The notes under the pieces are model-generated. The model saw nothing but the letters and a program-made list of their open reading frames with translations. It searched no databases and was not told where the DNA came from. Below, piece after piece: positions 1 to 9,083 of a DNA stretch of 25,348 bases. A program made the translations under genes and the position numbers. The DNA comes from Chara braunii. Lineage: Eukaryota > Streptophyta > Charophyceae > Charales > Characeae. The DNA lies in the NCBI GenBank assembly GCA_003427395.1, contig BFEA01000524.1, positions 822,749 to 848,096 on the forward strand. The letters run 5' to 3'. The first letter of the stretch is position 1. Every line of letters begins with the position of its first letter.

Positions 1-81
<81 letters not shown>

Positions 82-180
82 AGCGGGAGAGAGAGAGAGG
101 GAGAGAGAGAGAGAGTGAGAATGCGAGAAAGAGAGGGAGTGAGAGAGGGAAGGAGAGAAGGAAAAGGTTAAGAAGAGAGG
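1..180. repeat. (GA)n microsatellite and purine-rich tract
   Basis: The first 75 bases are an uninterrupted GA dinucleotide repeat. It then decays into purine-only sequence (GAGAGGG, AAAGAG) until about 180. The window opens inside the repeat, so its true length is unknown. It lies just upstream of the 5' region of the + strand LINE. Confidence 0.97.
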
Positions 181-480
181 CACAGGGAGGAGGGTAGCCC
201 TTGACCAGACCAGTAAAGATATCCAAAAGAGAGATTCGACAGAACGATTCCATAGTGTCAGGAGGGGTTACGAGCGAGGGTAGCTATAGCTGTAAGTGCG
301 GTGAGTGGTCGGGCGTGTCTCCCCACACATCGGTTACCAACTGTCATAGTAGCTGTAGGAAAAGGAAGAAACATCAGAGGGGGAGAACTGGGAGGGAGTG
401 AAGGGAGGTTTTTCGTGGGAAGGAATCAGTAGGTCACGAACTGGGAGGGTTTGAGGGAAACAGACAAGAATAAACACACC
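181..480 (+). other. Probable 5' UTR / upstream region of LINE-A
   Basis: This 300-bp purine-biased stretch between the GA repeat and the ORF1 start codon holds no convincing gene. The ORF1 ATG at 481 sits in a strong initiation context (ACACCATGGC: A at -3, G at +4). That makes this stretch the likely 5' UTR, possibly with the internal promoter such LINEs need. I cannot place the exact 5' end of the element, because no target-site duplication matching the sequence after the poly(A) at 8879 is visible here. Confidence 0.45.
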
Positions 481-1526
481 ATGGCAACTCCCCAAGGCCC
501 AAAAACAGGGCACAGACACCAAAGGGCACACAAGAGACTAAATTCTGCCTTAATTTATCGGGGGGCTATGTGGCAGCATGCACACACAAGCCTGGCTGGA
601 GATAAATTAAGTGCAACGGAGGAAGCGAGTGGAGGACTGACCACCCCCGCCATCCAGAAGTCAAAAGGGGCTGTAGACACTCAATCCTCCACCCCCCTCC
701 CCTCGACCCATACTTCCCCCTTCCTTTTCTGGGCCGCTCGCTTGCACAAACCACATATTGGTCAATCAATCACGGTCCAAAGGAATCCCGAGGAAGGAGC
801 AGTGCGAGAGTGGAAGATCCCCCTGGAGAGCTTATCGACAACGAGTGCCTTTTTCCTAACCCAACTCCTGACCCTGTCCGAATCCCAAGTAATCAACTTA
901 AAATGGAAGTCCGCGCTGGTCAAATCCTTACCGTCGGACAAAGTCAGGGATAGAAATGAGTTTATACATTAAGCACGCGAGTAACTGGGTCTTTCACGAC
1001 GACACCGCTTTCAAATCTACCAATGACAAAGTTGGTTGGATAAGGAAAATGTTGGTTTCTCTCAAAGGAAGTATGGAAGATGCACAGGACCTTTTTTTTG
1101 CTCCAGCCCATCTCAGCATCCACTGTTACAGTCATTAGCAGATTTGAAGGGGATAAACAAGCCATTGACAGGTGGCGGTCGATTCGATGTGATAGGTCAG
1201 AAGTACGAATCTACCCTTGGGCACCCCCGAAACGGCAACGCCCAGAGGAGAAAAGGGAAAGAATGATGGCTGAAAACTTCTGGGTTGAGTTCCGACATAT
1301 TCCCATTGAAATCCAGACAGCGTTCGTTCAAGATTTCGGAGAAAAATTTGACGTTATTGATTTTATTGACCCACTGCCCCCCCATGTGGCAAGAAGAGAC
1401 GATTACCTAATGATGGCAATTGATCTCCCAGAGGGGCACCCTTTTTCGGTGGATGACATAATTCCCTTCAGGGTCGGGGACCGAGATTACAAAATACACA
1501 CGACTCACAAGTTGCGCCCCTGGTGT

Positions 1527-1676
1527 TTCAAGTGCCAAGCCTACGGGCATCTGCACACCGACCCCGTGTGCTCTCATCACCCAATCAATCACGTTAGGGC
1601 TACTGGGCGCCTAATCTAGGACCCCTTTAGGAGCACACACTGGCGCATCGTAGACCCGGGGTATGAAGGGTGGGTC
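1527..1676 (+). other. LINE-A variant zinc knuckle and GWV motif
   Basis: The sequence encodes CFKCQAYGHLHTDPVC, with ligand spacing CX2CX4HX6C instead of the usual CX2CX4HX4C. A second His two residues later would alternatively give CX2CX6HX4C. TAG 1617 interrupts the frame shortly afterwards, and coding resumes at once with WRIVDPGYEGWV. The same pair of motifs occurs in LINE-B at about 20,000-20,145 on the minus strand, so the arrangement is ancestral to both elements. Confidence 0.75.
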
Positions 1677-2297
1677 TACGCCGATAAGGTCGATGAGGGA
1701 GGGGAGATCATTGGGTGGGTGTGGGAAAGAGCGGGTGACCCCAATCTGGATTCCAAACCCCCACCCTCCTGGACACCCCTAAAGACGGTAGAATCTCACC
1801 TACACACACAGGGAGCCAACCTGGCGCCTTCAGAGACCGATCAGAATGGAAATCAGGTCAATCAGGTTGGTCAGGGCAACCAGGCCGATCAGGGGAGGAG
1901 GAAACTGGGCCCAGCCCCGGAAGACTACCTGATGGAGCAGGGGAGCCAACTACTGCCCAAAACTCAGCATAAGGGGCAACGAGGAGGGCCAATATCCCGG
2001 GCTACAAAAACGGGCATGAAGGAGGGAGATGGCAGCAGCAGATTCGCCGTGCTAGCCACGGATTCAGGAGGGTCCGGTGGAGGAGAAAGGAGGATCCAGG
2101 AAAAGTAGTACGATCAGCGAACCGTACATAACGATGAGGAAGCTAGCAACGGAAATGAGACTAGCATTCAATCCTCCAACAACCAACACTCAAACTTAGA
2201 CACAAGGGACCCCTATGGCGACGTACTGGAGCGGTGTGTAGGTGGAAGGGATAATCCGACTGCCCTAGTTCTTGCACATAATCCTATCCTCTCGCCC

Positions 2298-2710
2298 CTA
2301 CAAATCACAGACTGGATCATGTCGGGTCTACAATCTCTCTATACAGAGGTCCCGGAAACATTTTGGCCTCAAGCACACTCACAGTTGAGGAAAACCCTCA
2401 AAGATAGCACTAGGGTGAAATGTATTTTAACTCAGGGCCTGCCGAGTCACATACAATGGGAGGGGGTGCTCCAAAGACTCTTTAAAATCTCCGCAGTTCA
2501 CTTTCATGCACAGTTAAAGGGGACGCAGGCTGCACTAACCAAGGATCTGCGAGGAGACAGGGAGGAGGAGGCCACAAGCATGGTAGGAAAGGTGGTGGGA
2601 TCTGGGGAACGAGAGACAACTATTCCCGAGGAAGAAAATCAAGCTGTCGTCATGGAGGATTAACTTGAAGGGGCCTTTCGACCACAACCCATGGATATCG
2701 AGGACTCCCC

Positions 2711-2777
<67 letters not shown>

Positions 2778-3070
2778 TGGCAGCGATGGACATTGGCCAG
2801 CAGGAGGATACGGGTGCACCGCCGGCTGATATGGAAACTGAGCAAAAACTTAGAATTATTGCTGAGTGGCTAATAGAGGGCTTTCGAGCTCAACACCCGG
2901 GGGGGACACAAGACTTCTGGGACTCTTCCTATGCCCAACTGTTTGCCATACTAGACAAAAGCCCAACCCTGTGTAAAGCCCTGGAAGTTGGCCCCGCCCC
3001 GCATATCGCTTGGTCCGAGATCTTCCATCGGATTCGCCATCTCGCAGCCCAGCAGTTTCAGGCCCCGGTG
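2298..3070 (+). repeat. Two tandem copies of a ~73-residue Trp-rich module in ORF1
   Basis: Copy 1 (2298-2516) and copy 2 (2849-3070) encode peptides that align almost without gaps. Both have D/E-W, then a G four residues on, then FW exactly 17 residues after the first W. QL follows six residues after that, and HI-x-W ends 31 residues after the FW tryptophan. The flanking residues are similarly hydrophobic. Between the copies are an acidic linker and the 60-C tract, which would read as a proline hinge. Nucleotide identity is low, so the duplication is old and was kept as protein. I do not recognise the fold. Confidence 0.65.
2714..2773. repeat. Poly(C) homopolymer of 60 nt
   Basis: Sixty consecutive C residues. 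The ORF1 frame before the tract and the open frame after it differ, so its length has changed, or was misread, relative to a functional parent. In frame it would encode about 20 prolines. The G-rich complement could form quadruplexes. Sequencing or assembly error in the length is quite possible. Confidence 0.97.
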
Positions 3071-3749
3071 CAGCACCAATCCCCTCCGGAGAACCCGGGG
3101 GACGATCGCTCATTGGTCACGACCGACCATCTCTCTAATCACCCTCGCCACATAAAACTTAGATACATGGTGGTAGCAGGCCAATACCAAAAAGACCTGC
3201 TGCGGAAAGATGGGGTGGCAGTTATACCTCTGAGATATGCTGATGACAGGATGGAGATTGGGCTCTCTCCACTGCAAGGGGGGTTCACACTGCTAGGATG
3301 GGGATTTTATAACATCCGGTCCCTCCCCGGCCCGAGAGATAACGATTTTAAAAAGAAAGCGGACCCCTTTCTGCGCCAGCACTACCCGGCTGGGGTCTTA
3401 GCAACCCTCTCCCAATTCGACGGATTGATGAGGGTAGCAACCATTGATCTGTATGTCCTATTCGAGGAGGATAAGGACTCCAATTTGACGTGCTTCACCC
3501 ATGGAGCCCTGATGGAACTTCCCCTCCATCAACTAAAAGCCAACTCATTTTGGACAGAGGAGGATCTAGGTACATGCTTATCCAGGGTTCTCCGGAACGG
3601 GCTACTATGTACAATAGACTGGTCCGCCAGACTATGGATAAGGGTCTAGTTTTGGTATGGATGCTGACAGGCCAATACGAATGGATGAAATAAACACCTT
3701 ATACTGCAGGAATCCGCACTGGAAGCACTGCCTCAGATACGCAGACCTA

Positions 3750-4490
3750 GACATCAGAACCCTCAATGTTAATGGATTGACCTCCTTCAACCCCTCGAAA
3801 CGGCAAGCGATCTGGGACCAACTGAAGGGAGTGGGCGGCAAGACGTGGCCCGACGTCATCTGTGTACAGGAAACTCATCTAATGGATAAACCAGAACACC
3901 ATCAGGCCCACAAAACAGTCTGGCCCTTTCAGGCCTTAAGGGCACATGCGAGGTCTCCAAGGTCGGCAGGGGTGGCCATCTGGATCCCGCTAGAGTCCCG
4001 GTTAGAGGTGGTAAATTGGGTAGCTGACGAGGAACACGGGAGATGGGTATCAATTCTAGGGATGGTAAGGATCGAACTAATTAGCATTTTTTGTGTATAC
4101 GCCCCTAACACAGCAACGGAAAGGGCACATTTTTTCGCCCATCTTCAGACTCTTGTACCACAAGGAGTCCCGCTGATTATTGCGGGCGATTTTAATGTCG
4201 CACCAGATAGATAAATGGACAGATGGGGCTCTCGGGATCCCTGCCCATGCTACGTAGAAAAGGATGAAAGTATTCTGACAGATCTTTGTGAAACCCTGAG
4301 CCTGCTAGACGCGTACAGACACTTGCACCCGACGGAGAAAGCATACACGTGCCACCGCACCAATGACCAAGCTCGACACGCAAAATCATGTATAGACTTG
4401 AACCTTCTCTCGCAGGAGATTTAGAACGCCCTACAACTAGCCACTATCTTCCCACAAAGCACCCACCCTGGCCTGGACCACCACTTATGC
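3750..4490 (+). other. LINE-A APE-type endonuclease domain
   Basis: Successive motifs of the exonuclease-endonuclease-phosphatase fold are visible: LNVNGL, ICVQETH (catalytic Glu), GVAIW, FCVYAPN, IIAGDFN (catalytic Asp/Asn), SCIDLNLLS (usual SxIDxxLxS) and GLDHH (usual SDH). The GDFN block is followed by TAA at 4212 and the SCID block by TAG at 4422. The catalytic residues are present although the frame is broken. Confidence 0.88.
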
Positions 4491-5329
4491 GAAGCCATCT
4501 TTTCATTCAGCAAGCGGCCGGATCAAGGGCCTGGATATTTTAAGCTCAACACATCCCTACTCAAGGACAAGTCGTTTTATGCATACATTCGTGATGTCTG
4601 AAACTATTGGAGAGACCAAACACACTCTTTCGACTCGGAAGTCCGATGGTTCACCAACATACTTTTTTTTCTAGCCAGGAAATGCAATGAATTTTCGAAG
4701 TTGTTGGCAAGCCGAAGATACGCATATGAAATAGATATTCACAGAAGACTTCACAACCGTCAGCCAGGACAATTCTAACGATCTCACCATGGATATTCAA
4801 AATTTGCAAGACCAGCTCCTTCAACTAGCACAACACAGATGGCAAGGAATAAGGATTCGCGACAAATTAGCGAAATGGACGACAGAAGGGACTATGGACT
4901 CTCAATTTTCAGTTTGGCTTGTCTAAGAGCACATCGCACCACGATCGAGGCCTTTTTGGACCCGGTGACCGATGAATTAGCCACCACCACAGCCCATTGT
5001 GTAAGAATCGCTAGATCCTTTTACAAAGACCTCTTATTTTCCCACATCCCCCAACAACACGAGGCTGATCGACTAAGAAAACTGGAGAGCTTCCTACGCC
5101 CGATGGAGGGTTGCCTTTCCTCGATACAGAAAGACCATTTGGACCGCCAGATCACCAAAGAGGAGATCTGGACGACACTTATGCAGATGGAGGAAGAAAA
5201 AAACCCAAGATTGGACGGCTTCCCAAAATAATTTTGGGAGGCCATGTGACCCTTCTTGAGTGATGACCTAATGGATTTCTATAGGGCGGTGTGGAAATCT
5301 GGTGAACTTGGGGAATTAGTAGGGCAGGG

Positions 5330-6130
5330 AGTGTTATCGCTACTTCATAAAAAAAGGGACAAAATGAACATCCGGAACTACCGACCCATTACTCTCTTGA
5401 CGGTGGTCTATAAAATGTTGTCAAAAGCATTGGCCAACCAAATGATCGAGGTAATGAAAGTTATCGTCCACCCGACCCAGACATGTTTCATTCGGAACAG
5501 GAACATCCAAGAGAACATACTTTTAGTGAATGAGATGATTAGCTTGGCCTACCAGCCAAAAAAACAATGTCGCGCTCATCTTGATCGACTTCGAAAAAGT
5601 TTACGACCACATAGACTGGACCTTCCTAGATAAGTGCCTAGAGAGACTGAATTTCGACAACAATTTTCGAAGGTGGGTGCGTATTCTGCACTATAACGCT
5701 ACCACGAGCGTGCAGATAAATAGGTCAATAGCCCCAGAGACCAGGTTGCAACGTTCAGTCAGGCAGGGGCACCCCATTGCCCCCTTCTTATTCGTTATCA
5801 TAATGGAAGCGTTAGCAACCAACCTCCGACAATGCAAAGATCTAAAGAGAATTCAAATTGTCGGCATCCCCAAGGAAGTTGTTCCAGTCCGTTCACTATT
5901 TGCAGACGACCTCACAATTATGGCGGATGCCTCACAGCAGAATATAGAGGTGATATACAGGTTGATGACCCTTTTTTGCACCCTCTCGGACATGGTCATT
6001 AACTGGGGTCACAAAACGATCGGATGGTGGCTCCACCACCAAGGGGGCCGTCCCCCGGAAGGGCACCACATCACCTGGGTGACCCCCAATTCCCCAATTC
6101 GGATTCTAGGGGTAAAGATGATAGCACTAG
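5330..6130 (+). other. LINE-A reverse transcriptase domain, catalytic motifs intact
   Basis: An RT finger motif reads NYRPITLLTVVYKMLSKALA. Motif A is LIDFEKVYDHIDW, motif B is RSVRQGHPIAPFLF and motif C is LFADDLTIM, so all three catalytic aspartates remain. A conserved KTIGWWLH block and RILGVKM follow. Motif A is separated from the upstream RT blocks by a frameshift at an A7 run (5558-5564). Confidence 0.93.
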
Positions 6131-7429
6131 GTCAATCCCTTGAAAATGACGGTTGGATATCACCCCCGGCGTGTGCCAAACTCTCCCAATGGAACCACCA
6201 ACACACATCACTTTTTGGTCGTGCTTTGGTGATCAACAATGTAGTCCTAGCCACCCTTTGGTATAAGTCGGTCCTTTGGCCACTGAGCCCAAAGGCCCTG
6301 AAGATATTGAAGAGAAAGGTGGCTGCTTACCTATGGAGAGGAGATAGTGAGAATCCCCACGCTATCAGCCGGGTGGCATGGGATTCAGTTATGCGACCTA
6401 AGTCAAAGAGAGGTCTTGGCATCCTAGACCCCCTCACTCAATCCCAAACCCTCAGTTTACAATGGGTAGTACGTTTGATTTTTGAAAGCACACTAGTATG
6501 GAGGCCGTTGGCGTTGACACAGATTGCCAGTCTGGCCCCCGAGGCCCCCCAGTCCGTACACCCGCTCCAATGGTTAGATGACCGCTACTGGAAGGTGTCA
6601 CGGTGGCCCTGAGGAGGAAGGGGAGACGAGACGACTTCTGGCCCCGTTTGTTAAAAATTTGGAGGAGACTCCCCCCCCCCCAATCGCCCACCTCCAGACA
6701 GGTGGGAGGAGGTGGCAAGGCAACCCCTCTTTGGAAACCATTGGATCACCAACGAACGCAGTCAGGTCTTTTGCAGCACAGATGCCCCATGGAAAGGGTG
6801 GGTGAAGAACGGGGTGATTCGAGTGGGCGACCTTTGGGATGGGGAGAGGAAGGACTGAAAGAGCCCGGAAAAGATGAGGGAGAAATTGAGATACTGCCAC
6901 AATGTTGAATCGGCCCTAGAGGAAATAACGGAGGCCCTCCCGGTAGGATGGTGGCCAATTTTTCGCAGAGGACCGGTGTTGAAGGAAGGAGATTGGGTGT
7001 CCCAAGGGGGGAGGGTCGATGAGGTAGGCCTGGTTCATCTAGTTCGTCCAGATGATGTGCTCCTCGAGTGGTACAACACAAAGAGTAACGGTGGGCTTGG
7101 AGGGAGACGGGATCCCTTTCAATGGATTTTAAAAGAGGAGCTACACCACATCAAGGTAGTGAAGGAAGGAGACAACCGCCGGACTTTCCTTCCTGAGATA
7201 GTCATAGAACATCTTCCATTCGACCCACTGGAATGGATCTGGAATCCTGACACACGGCATAACCCACGACAACTAAAACCTATAACATTGTCGGGCCTCT
7301 CAATAAAGGCGACATACCAAATGCTTAGAACTAAGCGTTGCCTTAAAGATACGGTAATCGACAGATGGCAGAAGCACCTGGAAAGACAGCTTTTTACACC
7401 GATGCGATGGTTCTGCGACACCAAGTGCA

Positions 7430-7660
7430 GACCAGCGAAAATTACATCCTTACAGTGGCAGATCTTGCATCGGTGCTTACCTACAAGTGACTGGGTGATT
7501 GATCATTCGCAGTTGGAACAACAAGGCCGTGCGCTCCCTTGGTGCTCCCGCTGTCTGTTGGCTTTCCCGGCTAGGAAGAGAGCAGAGACAATTGAACGCA
7601 TATTCCTGCAATGCCCAACAACAATCTTGACCTGGCGGTGGTGGGATAGAGTGTGGCAAC
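7430..7660 (+). other. LINE-A RVT zinc-binding domain with a lost His ligand
   Basis: This matches the plant LINE C-terminal zinc-binding region: SLQWQILHRCLPTSDW, then WCSRC, then ETIERIFLQC. The usual pattern is CxxC...HxxxxC. Here the histidine position is Arg (codon CGC, 7597-7599), one transition from His. LINE-B keeps the histidine (ESLNHCFVDC). The domain is placed just after a long linker and before the conserved LWxxWxxRCxxTF helix near 7783-7818. Confidence 0.8.
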
Positions 7661-8184
7661 AAATGGTCCCAGGCCAGCCATGGCCGTGGGATTGGCGGGC
7701 CATCCTTATGGGCCACTATCCACCCTTCCAAGACAACACCTTTGTGTCGAACATGTTTCATCTGTCTCGAAGAACGATCCTGTGGGATCTGTGGTGGCAA
7801 CGCTGTGTCCTAACCTTTGACCTGGTTCGGGTAGAGGGAGAAGAGAGACCGGAACAATTCAAATCACACTTTCAACTAGAGCTCTCGTATAGGTGGAAGT
7901 CAACTAAGCAAACACTTGACAATTTTCAAAGATCTAAAGACATCTGGGAACGGTTACTACAGTTTTCAAGGGATTGGTTGGGCGGGGATAGAGAAGGCTG
8001 GGTAGCGGAAATATGCTGGACTGGGGACTGGGAGGGAGAACAGGGAAGGGAGGCCAGACAAGGAGAGGTAGTCCCAAGAGACTACCATCTGCGATTCAAG
8101 GAATGGCTTGCGATAGACTCGAACATCCCCATGAGACTGGCAGAGGATTTTCCGGACCCATTCCCTCCCCACTCGGGTCTCTAG

Positions 8185-8737
8185 AAATACGTCTGTAAAT
8201 CCCCTACATTCTTGAACCCATTCTGCTGTTTTATTTTGCTTCAGACGGCTAAGCCTCCGTGTTCTGCTTTTATTCCGTCTTTTTTTGTCCCACCCTGTCT
8301 CATTCGGCTTTTGTCATTTTTGTAACCAGCATCATGACACAGTGAGGGCGGGTGGTAGTGTTTGAATGATTTAAAGTTTTTAGGAGATGGTCGGGGGCCC
8401 CCACTGGTGCCCCCCAGTGGCCCATATCCAGAACCCAAACCAGATAAAGGGGCGGGTGGCAGGTTTTGAAGGATTGAAAGGTTTCAAGTTTTTTTAGGGG
8501 ACGGGCAGGGTGTGGGAAGGAGGCCCCACTGGTGCCCCCCGGTGGCTCCTCCCAGATCCCTGACCTGATAAAGGGCTGGAGAAGATGACGGGGACCACCT
8601 GTTTTTCAGACCCATTGGTGGGGTCATACCTACCTGCTCAGTCAATCCTCTGGACTCCAGAGTAATCAATGCTGGCAGGCACCTTCTAGACATTCATCGT
8701 GTTACTGGTCTCTGGCTCATGTTGTACTTTATCATAT
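8185..8737 (+). other. LINE-A 3' UTR
   Basis: Noncoding sequence between the ORF2 stop and the structured tail. The first 150 bases are T-rich. Then comes a tandem duplication: unit 1 at 8347-8450 and unit 2 at 8451-8574. Both begin GGCGGGTGG and end near GATAAAGG. Each unit carries a C/G-rich hairpin, CCACTGG-TGCCCC-CCAGTGG at about 8401-8420 and the same with CCGGTGG at about 8526-8545, where a G-U pair replaces A-U. Confidence 0.7.
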
Positions 8738-8879
8738 AAGGGACGCTGGACCCGTTTTCCAGCAGGTGCTGCTCCCACCAATAGATGGAGCCTCTCCCCA
8801 GGTGCTAGTGATGTGTGAGCACAACAGCATCACTAGCACTGCAGGGACTGTGTTTTAAAAAAAAAAAAAAAAAAAAAAA
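8738..8879 (+). other. LINE-A 3' tail with three hairpins and poly(A)
   Basis: The stretch 8738-8794 is nearly identical to the reverse complement of about 10867-10924 in element C. Hairpins are GCTGG/CCAGC, CTCC/GGAG (around CACCAATAGATGG), and a perfect 12-bp stem, GTGCTAGTGATG (8802-8813) with CATCACTAGCAC (8828-8839), loop 14 nt. A23 follows at 8857-8879. In L1/RTE-type elements a conserved 3' structure is often what the reverse transcriptase recognises; that role is inferred here. Confidence 0.75.
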
Positions 8880-8909
8880 CACAGAGTAACTGACTCCGAC
8901 TACCATGCA

Positions 8910-8981
8910 ACCCATGTGGCTGAATGGTAAACACACGTAACCATTAGCAAACTGGTCATGTGTTGGAATCCTGATGCAATC
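8910..8981 (+). other. Weak tRNA-like / pol III A-B box patch (possible SINE relic)
   Basis: TGGCTGAATGG at 8917-8927 resembles an A box, and TGTTGGAATCC at 8961-8971 differs from the B-box consensus GGTTCGANNCC at two fixed positions. Spacing is compatible with a tRNA head. The acceptor and T stems do not pair when numbered as a tRNA, so this is not a working tRNA. It may be a decayed tRNA-derived SINE or chance. Confidence 0.2.
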
Positions 8982-9000
8982 AGATGAAAATAATAATGTT

Positions 9001-9083
9001 AGGGGCCAACGCCCTGAGAGGGGCCAACACCCTGAGAGGGGCCAAAACCCTGAAGATAGAAAAAGAGGGGCCACCACCCTGGA
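9001..9083. repeat. 18-bp tandem repeat (about 4 copies)
   Basis: AGGGGCCAACGCCCTGAG is repeated at 9001, 9019 and 9037 with single-base changes. After a short spacer, a fourth diverged copy (GAGGGGCCACCACCCTGG) lies at 9066-9083. Confidence 0.9.

Larger units (their letters stand above)
481..3649 (+). pseudogene. LINE-A ORF1 (gag-like RNA-binding protein), disrupted
   Basis: LINE ORF1 proteins bind the element RNA and form the RNP. The ATG at 481 has a strong start context. The frame moves twice, near 955-985 and at a T8 run (1092-1099). It then stays in one frame from 1080 to 2713, broken only by TAG 1617, TAG 2106 and TAA 2661. After the 60-C tract it shifts to another frame, which stays open to TAG 3647. 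A DUF4283-like region (WRSIR, VRIYPWAPPKRQ, ENFWVEF) leads to a knuckle near 1527-1572 (CFKCQAYGHLHTDPVC, spacing CX2CX4HX6C). A WRIVDPGYEGWV motif follows near 1641-1676. Two copies of a Trp-rich module flank the C tract. The second half is mixed alpha/beta with no recognised family. ORF2 starts 7 nt after the stop. Calling it gag-like ORF1 is secure; the function of the second half is unknown. Confidence 0.85.
3657..8184 (+). pseudogene. LINE-A ORF2 (endonuclease-reverse transcriptase), disrupted
   Basis: ORF2 nicks target DNA and reverse-transcribes the element RNA (target-primed reverse transcription). The ATG at 3657 (G at -3, G at +4) lies 7 nt after the ORF1 stop. The order is APE endonuclease (about 3750-4490), a linker, RT (about 5330-6130), thumb/connection, and RVT zinc-binding domain (about 7430-7660), with a stop at 8182. 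In-frame stops occur at 4212, 4422, 4599, 5229, 5247, 6610 and 6856. Frameshifts lie at about 4770-4790, 4880-4920, A7 5558-5564, about 6605 and C11 6671-6681. The stretch 6859-8184 is a long clean frame. The family assignment is firm. The copy cannot make a full-length product as read. Confidence 0.92.
181..8879 (+). mobile_element. LINE-A: full-length but inactivated L1-like non-LTR retrotransposon
   Basis: All expected parts lie in order on the + strand: ORF1 with a CCHC-type knuckle, then ORF2 with APE endonuclease, reverse transcriptase and a C-terminal RVT zinc-binding domain, then a 3' UTR ending in A23 (8857-8879). No LTRs flank it. This ORF order is that of plant L1-clade LINEs. The copy is dead as read: at least eight in-frame stops, plus frameshifts near 960, 1092-1099 (T8), 2714-2773 (C60), 4770-4920, 5558-5564 (A7), 6605 and 6671-6681 (C11). 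Catalytic RT residues are intact. The 5' boundary is uncertain by a few hundred bases. Confidence 0.93.

Noticed and set aside
1-180. CRISPR or satellite array
   Set aside because: Simple dinucleotide repeat without spacers.
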